64,000 bases of DNA from assembly GCA_017577565.1 (NCBI GenBank), contig PKRH01000002.1, forward strand, positions 1 to 64,000, read 5' to 3'. The DNA comes from Thermoanaerobacterales bacterium (GTDB lineage Bacteria > Actinomycetota > Acidimicrobiia > Acidimicrobiales > JACDCH01). Of this stretch, positions 16,182-24,515 are shown in pieces. Positions within the stretch are counted from its first letter, which is position 1, and each line of letters starts with the position of its first letter. Both the position numbers and the translations under genes were made by a program. The notes under the pieces were generated by a model, which searched no databases, was not told where the DNA came from, and saw only the letters and a list, made by a program, of their open reading frames with translations.

Positions 16182-16969
16182 AGCCGGCTCCGGATGGCCC
16201 ACAGGTCGGGGAACATCGGCTGCCACAGGGTCGAGCGGAGGTAGTCGGCGCCGGAGGAGCCGCCGGTGCCGCCGCGGGTGCCGATGGTCCGCTCGACCAT
16301 CTTCACGTGGCGGTAGCGCCACTCCTGCAGGCCCTCGTCGAGGTCGACCAGCCGCTCGGCCACCATCGCCGGCCCGCCGTCGTCCCGGTGGACCTGCAGC
16401 AGCACCTCCTGGACCTCGGGGTCGGGGCGCCAGCGCCGGCCGACGTGGCGGTCGAGCACCGCCCGGGGCACGTCGTAGCCCCGGACGTGCAGGTAGCGGA
16501 GGAACGAGTCGAACAGCGACGGCCGCTCCATCGCCGCCTCGATCCGGGCCCGCTCGAGCGAGTCCGGGGCGTAGGCGTCGAGCACGCTGCGGTCCCGCCG
16601 CCCGAGCACGGCCTCGAGCTCGCGGAACTGGGCCGACTGGAACCCGCTCGCCCGGTCGAGCCGGTCGCGGAAGCCGAGGAACTGGCGGGGCGTCATCGTC
16701 TCCAGGACGTCGACCTGGGCGACGGCGACCTTCAGCACCGTCAGCACCCGCTTCAGCGTGTGGAGCGCGTGCGCCGTGTCCCCCGCCGCCAGCCGGTCCT
16801 GCAGGTGGGCCAGCTCGTGCAGGAGCTGCTTGAACCACAGCTCGTAGACCTGGTGGACGACGATGAACAGCATCTCGTCGTGCTCGTCCGAGCGGGGGCG
16901 CTGGGCGGCGAGCAGCTCGTCGAGCGCGAGGTACGACGAGTAGGTGAGGGCGGGCGAGCGGTCGGTCAT
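16178..16969 (-). CDS. kynA: Tryptophan 2,3-dioxygenase
   Basis: A 263-residue haem enzyme that opens the indole ring of tryptophan to N-formylkynurenine. Family landmarks are FIVVHQVYELWFKQLLHEL near residue 35, SGFQSAQFRELE near residue 107 and YLRSTLWQPMFPDLW at the end. Length is slightly below the animal enzyme and normal for bacteria. A GGGAGGTGAG ribosome binding site precedes the ATG, and a minus-strand TACGCT box at 17027-17032 could be its -10 element, giving a leader of about 50 bases. It heads the kynA-kynU operon. Confidence 0.94.
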   Translation of the reverse strand: MTDRSPALTYSSYLALDELLAAQRPRSDEHDEMLFIVVHQVYELWFKQLLHELAHLQDRLAAGDTAHALHTLKRVLTVLKVAVAQVDVLETMTPRQFLGFRDRLDRASGFQSAQFRELEAVLGRRDRSVLDAYAPDSLERARIEAAMERPSLFDSFLRYLHVRGYDVPRAVLDRHVGRRWRPDPEVQEVLLQVHRDDGGPAMVAERLVDLDEGLQEWRYRHVKMVERTIGTRGGTGGSSGADYLRSTLWQPMFPDLWAIRSRL

Positions 16970-17034
16970 GGCCTCACCTCCCGGGGTCCGGCCGGCGGCC
17001 GCCGGCCGTCGACGGGCGCCGGCCGGAGCGTAGA

Positions 17035-17087
17035 GGCCGGCCGGGCGGCGCGCCCCCGGTCGCGGGCGAGCGGCGCCCCGGCCGGCC
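17035..17087 (-). terminator. Inverted repeat at the end of the DNA polymerase gene
   Basis: Eleven-bp arms (17035-17045 with 17077-17087) enclose a GC-rich loop just beyond the polymerase stop at 17091. A candidate terminator that also overlaps the region upstream of kynA. Confidence 0.4.
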
Positions 17088-17090
17088 GGG

Positions 17091-18854
17091 TCAGCCCCGG
17101 ACGTCGGACCAGCGCCGCACCACCTGGACGTCGACGACGAAGCGCACGTCGGTGCCGGGTGCCCACCGGCCCGCCGCCTCGTCCAGGCACGCGGCGACGA
17201 CCCGGGCCACCTCGTCGCCCTGGTCCGCCGGCGCGTGCACGAGCAGCTCGTCGTGCAGGCACAGGACGATGCGGGCGCCGAGCGGCGCCGCCCGGGCCCG
17301 CACGGTCACGGCCCACATCTTGAACAGCTCCGCCGCCGCGCCCTGCACGAGGGCGTTGCGCCCGTAGCGCCCCCGGGCGGCGGCCCGCCGCCGGGCCTCG
17401 CGCTCGTCGAGGCGGCGCTCGTCTCCGGCTCCCAGCCGCACGAGCCGGCCGCCGTAGGTGCGGACGTCCCGGCCCATCCGGCCGGCCTCGTCGCCCGCGG
17501 CCAGGTAGGCCATGGCCACCGGGTAGGCGGCCTCCAGCCGCCGGAGGACCTGGGCCCCCCGCCCGGTGGTCTGCCCGTACATCGCCCCGAGCATCGCCAC
17601 CTTGGCCGTCTCCCGGTCGACCCCGAGGCTGCGGGCCACCGGCGCGTAGAGGTCGTCGGTCGCGCACGCCGCGGCCAGCGCCCGGTCGCCGGAGACGGCG
17701 GCGAGCACGCGGGGCTCGATCTGCCCGAGGTCGGCGCGCACGAACACGTGGCCGGGCTCGGCGACGACCGCGCCCCGCAGCTCGGCCGGGAGGTTGTGCA
17801 GGCCGGCGGTGGCGGTCATCCGGCCGGCGGCGCCGTCGCTGGCCGTCCACTCGCCCCGGAGCCGGCCGTCGGCGCCCAGGTGGCGATCGAGCCAGCCGTA
17901 GCCGTAGGTCGTGGCGACCCGCTCGGCCTTGCGCCAGGCGAGGAGCGCCTCGACGACCGGGTGGCGGTCGCGCAGCGCCTCGAGCCGCCACGCCCGGGTG
18001 TCGGCGACCTCGATGCCGACCCGGCGCAGCAGCGAGCGCACCTGCCCGGGGCTGCGCAGGTCGACCTCGAGCCCGGGCACGTGGCGCAGCACCTCGGCGT
18101 CACGCCGGGCCCGCTGGGCGGCGGCCTCGGCCTCCGAGCGGGCCCGGGGCCCGACGACGGCGGCGATGATCCGCTCGGCCTCGGCCCGGTCGACCGGCAG
18201 GCCGTCGGCGGCCAGCTCGGCGCAGAGCAGCTCGGCCGTCGACTCCGACCGGGCGACCGCCGCGGCCACGGGCCGGTCGAGCTGGCGGAGGCGCTCCTGC
18301 TGGCGCTCGGCCGCGGCCAGCGCGGCCGCCGCCCAGGCGGCCAGCCGGTCGGGCGCGGCCGCCCAACCGCCGTCGACCCAGGTCGCCTTCAGGTGGCCGT
18401 CACGCCGGACCGGCCCGTCGGCGGCGCCGTCGCCCCCGCCGTCCTCGTCGAGGTCGGCGGCCACGCTCCACAGGTCGGGCGGGCCGGTCGGGGCCGCGTC
18501 GAGCGGCAGCCCCTGGGCCCGGGCCCAGACGACGGCCGGGTCGACCCGCCACCCGCCGTGCAGCAGGCGGTCGACCGCCGCCAGGTCCCAGCACGTCGCC
18601 ACCCGCACCCCCGCGGCCACGAGCCGGACGGCCGTGCCGGCGTCCCACCAGACCCAGCGGGGCCGCAGCACCCGCTCCACCTCGTCGACGACCGACGCCG
18701 GGTCGGCGTCGGCCGCCGGCACCGCCAGCCGGCGCCCGGCCGCCGCCATCCCGACCCCGGCGGCGGCGTCGACGGCGAGGGCGACCGGCGCGCCGCGGCG
18801 CACGCCGGCCCGGCGCAGCTCCTCGACGGCCTGCGGCCCGCCGGCGAGCAGCAC
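17091..18854 (-). CDS. Family-A DNA polymerase (actinobacterial Pol I-like, degenerate exonuclease)
   Basis: About 587 residues from GTG 18854 (VLLAGGPQ), chosen for a GAGGG upstream; a GTG at 18923 would add 23 residues. The polymerase half is intact: motif A VRADLGQIEPRVL, motif B ETAKVAMLGAMYGQTTG and motif C LCLHDELLVHAP, which together hold the catalytic Asp pair and the Lys/Tyr of the fingers. The N-terminal 200 residues sit where the 3'-5' exonuclease lies in relatives called bifunctional 3'-5' exonuclease/DNA polymerase, but I do not see the acidic DxE exonuclease signature. There is no 5' nuclease domain. A role in repair synthesis is likely. Confidence 0.82.
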   Translation of the reverse strand: MLLAGGPQAVEELRRAGVRRGAPVALAVDAAAGVGMAAAGRRLAVPAADADPASVVDEVERVLRPRWVWWDAGTAVRLVAAGVRVATCWDLAAVDRLLHGGWRVDPAVVWARAQGLPLDAAPTGPPDLWSVAADLDEDGGGDGAADGPVRRDGHLKATWVDGGWAAAPDRLAAWAAAALAAAERQQERLRQLDRPVAAAVARSESTAELLCAELAADGLPVDRAEAERIIAAVVGPRARSEAEAAAQRARRDAEVLRHVPGLEVDLRSPGQVRSLLRRVGIEVADTRAWRLEALRDRHPVVEALLAWRKAERVATTYGYGWLDRHLGADGRLRGEWTASDGAAGRMTATAGLHNLPAELRGAVVAEPGHVFVRADLGQIEPRVLAAVSGDRALAAACATDDLYAPVARSLGVDRETAKVAMLGAMYGQTTGRGAQVLRRLEAAYPVAMAYLAAGDEAGRMGRDVRTYGGRLVRLGAGDERRLDEREARRRAAARGRYGRNALVQGAAAELFKMWAVTVRARAAPLGARIVLCLHDELLVHAPADQGDEVARVVAACLDEAAGRWAPGTDVRFVVDVQVVRRWSDVRG

Positions 18855-18971
18855 GACCGCCGGGCCCTCGGCCGCCGGACCGCCCGTGCCGCCGGGTGAC
18901 AGGGGGTGGCCAGGCCGCCGCACAGGTCGCAGACTAGGAGGCGAGAGGCCCGACGACCCCGGGGGTGCCTC

Positions 18972-19688
18972 ATGACCCGACACGACGGCCCCGTGCCCGA
19001 GCTGGTCCCCCAGCTGTCCCGCGGCAAGCACCGCAACCCGAGGAAGGGCGCCTGCTTCATGGAGCTGGCCTCGTTCCTGGCCGGTGAGCGGTGGAGCGAC
19101 CACCCGGCCTGCACGCACCCCCTGCTCGCCGCGCTCGCCCGGCTGGTCAACGACCACACCTCCGACGCCGGGCGCCGCGAGCTCGCGCCCCTCGTCCCGT
19201 CGGTGATCGGGCTGAACGGCGACGACCCCGCCGTCGACGTGCAGGTCACCCTCCGGGCCGCGACGACGGCGCTGCCGGTCGTCGCCGCCGAGCGGCAGCG
19301 GGTGCTCGCCGTGTCGATCCTGGCCGCCGAGCGCATGCGCGACGACCTCGAGGGCCGGCCCCCGGGGACGCTGAGCCCCGGGAGCCGGTGGGCGCTCGCC
19401 CAGGCGCCGGACGCCGAGCGGTGGGCCCGCAGCTTCACCCGCGAGATCCGCACCAGCCTCAAGGGCTTCCGCCGCTACGCCGCCGCCAACACGCTGCGCC
19501 AGGCGGTCGTCGGGGTGGCCCAGGCCTGCATCCCCGACCCCGACCGCGTGCTGCGCGAGATGCTCACCGCCGCCATCGACGACTGCCGCCGCATCCTCGG
19601 CCACGGCGACCGGGCCGCCGTGGCGGTCGACCCGGCGTCGTGGCGGGCGGCGGTCGAGCTGACCACCACCGGCCGGGCCGCCCGCTAG
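18972..19688 (+). CDS. Conserved actinobacterial protein of unknown function
   Basis: A 238-residue protein starting at ATG 18972. Its N-terminus, GKHRNPRKGACFMELASFLAGERWSDHP (residues about 17-44; only key positions matter: the RKGACFME and GERWSDHP blocks), is a pattern I have seen in other actinobacterial hypothetical proteins. The rest is helical, Ala/Arg-rich and without membrane segments. The single Cys in the first block and the His-rich following stretch could form a metal or redox site, but that is speculation. It is divergent from the DNA polymerase gene and converges on the transporter operon. Confidence 0.65.
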   Translation: MTRHDGPVPELVPQLSRGKHRNPRKGACFMELASFLAGERWSDHPACTHPLLAALARLVNDHTSDAGRRELAPLVPSVIGLNGDDPAVDVQVTLRAATTALPVVAAERQRVLAVSILAAERMRDDLEGRPPGTLSPGSRWALAQAPDAERWARSFTREIRTSLKGFRRYAAANTLRQAVVGVAQACIPDPDRVLREMLTAAIDDCRRILGHGDRAAVAVDPASWRAAVELTTTGRAAR

Positions 19689-19713
19689 GCGCGGCCCGGC
19701 CCGCGGCCGGCCC

Positions 19714-20658
19714 TCAGCCCTCCTCGCGGACCAGCTCGGCCATCTCCGAGATCGTCGAGATCCCGAGCTCGTCGGCGCGCTCCTCGGTCATGGCGATGGC
19801 GTAGGTGTTGTTGAACGGCGCCGGCGGGAGCCACGCGACGCCGTTGGCCTCGTCCGCGGCCTGCAGGGCCTCGTACTGCTCGTCGACGTCGGGGATGGCC
19901 TCGGTGTTGTCGAGGTAGGTCACCCAGCCCGTGCCGAGGTACTCCCAGTACATGTCGATGTCGCCGGAGAGCAGCGCCTCCCGGACGGTCGTGCTGCCGA
20001 CCAGGCCCGTCCGGTCCCGGACGTCCGCCCCGGCCTCCTCCAGCACGAGCATGGTCAGGTGGCCGAGGATGAGCTGCTCGGTGAACTCCTTCGACCCGAC
20101 GGTGAACGACGCGCCGGACAGGTCGACGTCCTCGACCAGGTCCGAGTTCTCGTCGAGCCAGGCCCGGGCGACGTCCTCCGGGTCCTCGCCCTCGACGTCG
20201 ACCTGGGCGTTCAGCTCGACCATCGTCTCGTCGTCGAGCACCTCGGAGATGGGGGCGAACAGCTCCTCGAGCTCGGGGTTGGCCTCCAGCACGTCGGCAC
20301 GCACGGTGAGCGAGCCGTTGAACGGCGGGAAGAAGCCCTCGTCGTCCTCCAGGACGGTCAGCCCCAGGGCGCCGACCCGCCCGTCGGTGGCGAAGATCGA
20401 GCCGAACGTGCAGTTCCCGGCGTCGACCTCGCTGTAGACCAGGGCGTCCTCGTCGAGGGCGGTGACGGCGTCGGCCGGGAACTCGAAGTCGTAGGCCTCC
20501 TCCAGCCCGGGGAGCCCGTCGGGGCGGGTGGCGAACTCGCCGCCGACGCAGATCGACACGTCGGCGGCGTCGCCGCCGCCGTCGCCGCAGCCGGCCGCGA
20601 GCAGCGCCGCCGCGGACAGCGCCGCGAGGCCGCTCGTCAGTCTGCGCGTGGTGTGCAT
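19714..20658 (-). CDS. Compatible-solute ABC transporter binding lipoprotein with permuted halves
   Basis: A 314-residue OpuAC-domain protein, last gene of the transporter operon. A lipoprotein signal peptide ends at lipobox LAAGC (Cys24). The order of the two halves is unusual. Residues about 35-170 (EFATRPDGLPGLEEAY, FATDGR, VLEDDEGFFPP, LNAQVDVEGEDPEDVA) match the C-terminal half of OpuCC-type binding proteins, and residues 184-314 (FTVGSKEFTEQLILGH, YWEYLGTGW, WLPPAPFNNTYAIAM) match the N-terminal half. All parts of a normal domain are present, so the domain looks circularly permuted. Likely ligand is glycine betaine, choline or carnitine; the ligand is inferred from family. Confidence 0.88.
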   Translation of the reverse strand: MHTTRRLTSGLAALSAAALLAAGCGDGGGDAADVSICVGGEFATRPDGLPGLEEAYDFEFPADAVTALDEDALVYSEVDAGNCTFGSIFATDGRVGALGLTVLEDDEGFFPPFNGSLTVRADVLEANPELEELFAPISEVLDDETMVELNAQVDVEGEDPEDVARAWLDENSDLVEDVDLSGASFTVGSKEFTEQLILGHLTMLVLEEAGADVRDRTGLVGSTTVREALLSGDIDMYWEYLGTGWVTYLDNTEAIPDVDEQYEALQAADEANGVAWLPPAPFNNTYAIAMTEERADELGISTISEMAELVREEG

Positions 20659-20704
20659 GTGGTCTCTTCCTCCTGGTCGCGGCCGTGGCGGCGGGGCGGG
20701 ACGC

Positions 20705-21517
20705 TCAGGTCCCCTTCGGTCGGAGGAGGTCCTCGACGATCCCCGCGATCCAGTCCAGGGCGAGCGCGACGACCGCGGTCAGGACGCTGCCGGTGACGAG
20801 GACCGGCGTCCGGTCGTGGATGTTGCCCTGGTTGATGATCCAGCCCAGGCCGCCGGCGCCGATGAACGTCGCCAGCGCGGCGGTCCCGACGTTGATGACC
20901 AGCGCCGTGCGGATGCCCGCGAGCATGACGGGCACGGCGAGCGGCAGCTCGATGCGCAGCAGCACCTGGCGCGCGGTCATCCCCATGCCCCGACCGGCCT
21001 CGATGAGCGACCGGTCGACCTGGTCGAGCCCGACCATCGTGTTCCGCAGGACCGGCAGCACGGCGTACAGCACGAGCGCCGTGATCGCCTGCTCGAAGCC
21101 GATCCCGACGACGACGGCGAGCAGCACGAGGATGCCGATCGACGGGATCGACTGGCCGACGTTCGCGACCGCGAGGACCGCGGGCGCGAGCCGGCGGGTG
21201 GCCGGGCGCGTGACCAGCATCCCCAGCGGGACGGCGATGACGATCACGAAGAACGTCGACACCGCGGTGAGCTCGAGGTGCTCGAGGACGCGCTGGCGGA
21301 TCATGGGGGCGTTGAGCGCCGCCTCCTCGATGCGGTCGAGGTCCTGCCCCTGGACGTAGACGTAGAGCGCAGCGCAGACGCCGGCGAGCACGACCGGCGT
21401 GCCGACCCACCGCCACAGCGGGGACGGGCCGCCCAGCTCCTCGACGAGCTCCTCGGCGGCGAGGGCGTCGCCGGCGCCGGCGACGTCGCCGCCGCGGTCG
21501 ACGGTGGGGGCGGTCAC
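20705..21517 (-). CDS. OpuC-type ABC transporter permease (second)
   Basis: A 270-residue permease with a 45-residue N-terminal tail, one membrane segment (about 40-55), and a BPD-type core of about five more. The EAA loop is recognisable as EAGRGMGMTARQVLLRIELPLAVPVMLAGIRT (key residues EAGRGMG and LPLA). It pairs with the upstream permease to form the channel that imports compatible solutes. The GTG start at 21517 directly abuts the TGA of the ATPase gene, and the binding-protein gene follows 46 bases later, so the four genes form one operon. Confidence 0.9.
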   Translation of the reverse strand: MTAPTVDRGGDVAGAGDALAAEELVEELGGPSPLWRWVGTPVVLAGVCAALYVYVQGQDLDRIEEAALNAPMIRQRVLEHLELTAVSTFFVIVIAVPLGMLVTRPATRRLAPAVLAVANVGQSIPSIGILVLLAVVVGIGFEQAITALVLYAVLPVLRNTMVGLDQVDRSLIEAGRGMGMTARQVLLRIELPLAVPVMLAGIRTALVINVGTAALATFIGAGGLGWIINQGNIHDRTPVLVTGSVLTAVVALALDWIAGIVEDLLRPKGT

Positions 21518-22729
21518 TCAGCCCACCTCCCCGACGGCGTCGCCGGGGGCGGCCTCCGCCTCGGCGACGGCCCGGTCGCGTCGGCGGACGTCGCTGCGCA
21601 TCTCGTCGATGGCGCTCGTGACCGTGCCCAGGTCGACCACGCCCTGGTAGCGGCCGCGCCGGTCGACGACGATGGCGCAGCCGACGGTCGAGGTGACCAT
21701 CTCGTCGAGGGCGTCGTGCAGGGTGGCGTGGGGCTCGACGACCGCCGTGGCGGGGAGGCCGACCCGGTGCAGGGGCTCGCGCTCACGGGCGAGGTCCCGG
21801 GCGGTGACCCACCGCAGGGGGCGGTCCTCCTCGTCGAGCAGCAGCAGCGAGCCCTGCTCGCTCTCGGCCAGCAGGCGGCGCAGGCGGGCGCGGTCCTCGT
21901 GCACCGAGGCGGCCGGCCAGTGGTCGAGCGGCACCTCGCGCACCCGGGTCAGGTTGAGCCGCTTGAGCGCCGCGCCCGCGCCGATGAAGTCCTCGACGAA
22001 GCCGTCGGCCGGGGCGGTGAGGATGGCCTCGGGCGTGTCGTACTGGGCGATGTGCGACTGCTCGCGCAGGATGGCGATCCGGTCGCCCATCTTGATGGCC
22101 TCGTCGATGTCGTGGGTGACGAAGACGATCGTCTTGCGCACGTCGGCCTGGATGCGCAGGAACTCGTTCTGCAGGCGGTCCCGGGTGATCGGATCGATCG
22201 CCCCGAACGGCTCGTCCATGAGCATGACCGGCGGGTCGGCCCCGAGCGCCCGGGCGACGCCGACGCGCTGGCGCTGTCCACCGGAGAGCTCCTTCGGGTA
22301 GCGGTCGCGGTACTCGGCGGGGTCGAGGCCGACCAGCTCGAGGAGCTCGTCGACCCGGGCGGCGATGCGCTGCTTCTCCCAGTGCAGCAGCTTCGGGACC
22401 ATGCCGACGTTCTCGGCCACGGTCATGTGGGGGAACAGGCCGATCTGCTGGATGACGTAGCCGATGTGGCGCCGCAGCTCGTCGGCGTCGGCCCGGGTCA
22501 CGTCCTCGCCGCCGATGAGGACCCGGCCGGACGTCGGCTCGATGAGCCGGTTGATCATCTTGAGCACCGTCGTCTTGCCGCAGCCGGACGGCCCGACGAG
22601 CACGACGATCTCCCCCTTGGGGATGTCGAGCGTGATCCCGTCGACCGCGGGCACGGCCTGGCCCGGGTAGCGCTTGGTCAGCGACTCCAGCCGGATCATC
22701 GGCTCGGGCGAGCGCGAGGCGTCGGTCAT
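21518..22729 (-). CDS. OpuC-type ABC transporter ATPase with CBS pair
   Basis: A 403-residue ATPase. The nucleotide-binding domain fills residues 1-250 with Walker A GPSGCGKTT, Q-loop YVIQQIGLFPH, signature LSGGQRQRVGVARAL, Walker B VMLMDEP and the switch His in VFVTHD. Two CBS domains follow (about 275-400). In OpuA-type transporters such CBS pairs sense ionic strength and gate transport, so osmotic regulation of activity is likely. The ATG at 22729 overlaps the upstream permease stop by four bases (ATGA). Confidence 0.93.
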   Translation of the reverse strand: MTDASRSPEPMIRLESLTKRYPGQAVPAVDGITLDIPKGEIVVLVGPSGCGKTTVLKMINRLIEPTSGRVLIGGEDVTRADADELRRHIGYVIQQIGLFPHMTVAENVGMVPKLLHWEKQRIAARVDELLELVGLDPAEYRDRYPKELSGGQRQRVGVARALGADPPVMLMDEPFGAIDPITRDRLQNEFLRIQADVRKTIVFVTHDIDEAIKMGDRIAILREQSHIAQYDTPEAILTAPADGFVEDFIGAGAALKRLNLTRVREVPLDHWPAASVHEDRARLRRLLAESEQGSLLLLDEEDRPLRWVTARDLAREREPLHRVGLPATAVVEPHATLHDALDEMVTSTVGCAIVVDRRGRYQGVVDLGTVTSAIDEMRSDVRRRDRAVAEAEAAPGDAVGEVG

Positions 22730-23391
22730 CGGAGCCCCTTCGAGGTCGTCAGGCGGGCGATCACCTGGAAGAGGAGGTCGAACAGCAGGGCCAGGAGGGC
22801 GACGCTGACGGTGCCCGAGAAGGCCAGGTTGAACCCCCGCTGCGTGCCGGTGGCTCGCAGGCCCTGGAAGATCGGGCCGCCGAGCCCTGGGCCGTTGACG
22901 ATGGCGGCGATGGCGGCGATGCCGACCGTGAGCTGCGTCGAGACCCGGATGCCGGTGACGACGACCGGCCAGGCGAGCGGCAGCTCGATGCGGGCCAGGC
23001 GCTGGCCGCGCGACAGGCCCATGCCCACCGCGGACTCTGTGACCGCCGGGTCGACCGAGCGCAGGCCCGTGATCGTGTTCCGCACGATCGGCAGCAGCGC
23101 GTACATGACCAGCGCCACGATCGCCGGGCGGGAGCCGAGGCCGAAGATCGGGATGAACAGGCCGAACAGCGCGAACGACGGGATGGTGAGGAACGTGCCG
23201 GTGACGGTGAGCACGACCTTGGCCGCCGGCGGCCGCCGATAGGTGAGGACCCCGAGGCCGACGCCGATGACGGTCGCGATCAGGATGGCGGTGACGACGA
23301 TCTGCGCGTGGTCGATCGCCAGGTCGAGGTACGACCGCCACTCGTCTCTCAGGTACTCGGGGACGTTGCCCAGGTAGTCGAAGAAGTCCAT
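22726..23391 (-). CDS. OpuC-type ABC transporter permease (first)
   Basis: A 221-residue permease heading the four-gene operon. After a short amphipathic start (MDFFDYLGNVPEYLRDEW) there are about five to six membrane segments, with the EAA loop ESAVGMGLSRGQRLARIELPLAWPV in the middle. It is the partner of the 270-residue permease. The operon runs permease, ATPase, permease, binding protein, with overlaps or short gaps throughout. Glutaminase is divergent, 88 bases away. Confidence 0.9.
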   Translation of the reverse strand: MDFFDYLGNVPEYLRDEWRSYLDLAIDHAQIVVTAILIATVIGVGLGVLTYRRPPAAKVVLTVTGTFLTIPSFALFGLFIPIFGLGSRPAIVALVMYALLPIVRNTITGLRSVDPAVTESAVGMGLSRGQRLARIELPLAWPVVVTGIRVSTQLTVGIAAIAAIVNGPGLGGPIFQGLRATGTQRGFNLAFSGTVSVALLALLFDLLFQVIARLTTSKGLR

Positions 23392-23479
23392 CGCCGCCCG
23401 GTCCCCCTACCCCCGCCGGCGCGACACGATGCGTGGCGGGCACCGACCGCCCCGTACCCTCGCCCCCGAGGAGGCACCG

Positions 23480-24487
23480 ATGACGACCTCGGAGATCCGG
23501 CGCCAGATCGACGCCCGCCTGGAGGACCTGCACCGCCGGCACCGGGAGCTTCCGCCGGACCGGGAGGTGCGCTGCTACACGCCGGGCCGCGGCTACCACG
23601 CGCCGGACGGCGAGGAGATCCGGCACTTCGGCCTCGCCCTGGCCAGCCTCGAGGGCGACAACCACGGCGTCGGCGACGCCGAGGTCCCGTTCGCCATGCA
23701 GTCGATCTCGAAGGTGTTCACCTACGCGCTGGCGCTGGCCGACCACGGCCGCGAGCACGTCCTGTCCCGGGTCGGCGTCGAGCCGAGCGGCGACTCGTTC
23801 CGGTCGATCGTGTTCGACGAGCGGGCCCGTCGCCCCTACAACCCCATGGTCAACGCCGGTGCGCTGGTCACGGTCGACCTCGTCGAGGGCGACGACCTGG
23901 CGACCAAGCGGGCCCGCATCCTCGAGCTGATGCAGGTGGCGGCCGGTGAGCCGCTGGAGGTCGACGAGGACGTCTTCCAGCAGGAGATCCGCACCGACGA
24001 CCGCAACCGGGCGATCGTCTACCTGCTGCGCAGCGAGGGGATGATCGACGGCGACCCCGAGGAGGTGCTCGCCCTCTACCTGCAGCAGTGCTCGGTGACG
24101 GTGACCTGCCGCACGCTGGCGACGATGGCGGCGACACTGGCCAACGGCGGCGTCAACCCGGTGACGGGCGACGCCGCGTTCCCCCGGCGCTACGCCCGCG
24201 ACGTGCTGACCGTCATGTACACGTGCGGGATGTACGACTTCGCGGGCCAGTGGGCCTTCGAGGTCGGCGTCCCCGCCAAGAGCGGCATCAGCGGCGGTCT
24301 GCTCGTCCCCATCCCGGGCAAGCTCGGGATCGGGGTCTACTCCCCCGGGCTCGACGAGCACGGCAACAGCATCCGGGGCGTGGACGTGTGCCGGGAGATC
24401 TCGGTCCGCCTCGGGCTGCACGTGTTCGCCACCGAGGAGGAGGACGCGCTGCTCGGCCTGCGGTCCCCGGCCGCCCACCTGGACTGA
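23480..24487 (+). CDS. glsA: Glutaminase
   Basis: A 335-residue serine-dependent glutaminase that releases ammonia from glutamine. The active site is complete: MQSISKVFTYAL near residue 73 (SxxK pair), YNPMVNAGA near residue 117, and SGISGGLLVPIPGKLGI near residue 270. The ATG at 23480 has a GAGGAGG ribosome binding site, and a TACCCT box at 23455-23460 probably serves as -10. It converges on the asparagine synthetase gene with only 28 bases between stop codons; that neighbour appears to have lost its own glutaminase activity, so GlsA may supply its ammonia. Confidence 0.93.
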   Translation: MTTSEIRRQIDARLEDLHRRHRELPPDREVRCYTPGRGYHAPDGEEIRHFGLALASLEGDNHGVGDAEVPFAMQSISKVFTYALALADHGREHVLSRVGVEPSGDSFRSIVFDERARRPYNPMVNAGALVTVDLVEGDDLATKRARILELMQVAAGEPLEVDEDVFQQEIRTDDRNRAIVYLLRSEGMIDGDPEEVLALYLQQCSVTVTCRTLATMAATLANGGVNPVTGDAAFPRRYARDVLTVMYTCGMYDFAGQWAFEVGVPAKSGISGGLLVPIPGKLGIGVYSPGLDEHGNSIRGVDVCREISVRLGLHVFATEEEDALLGLRSPAAHLD

Positions 24488-24515
24488 CCGCTGCGGGGCG
24501 GCGGCGCCGACCCGC

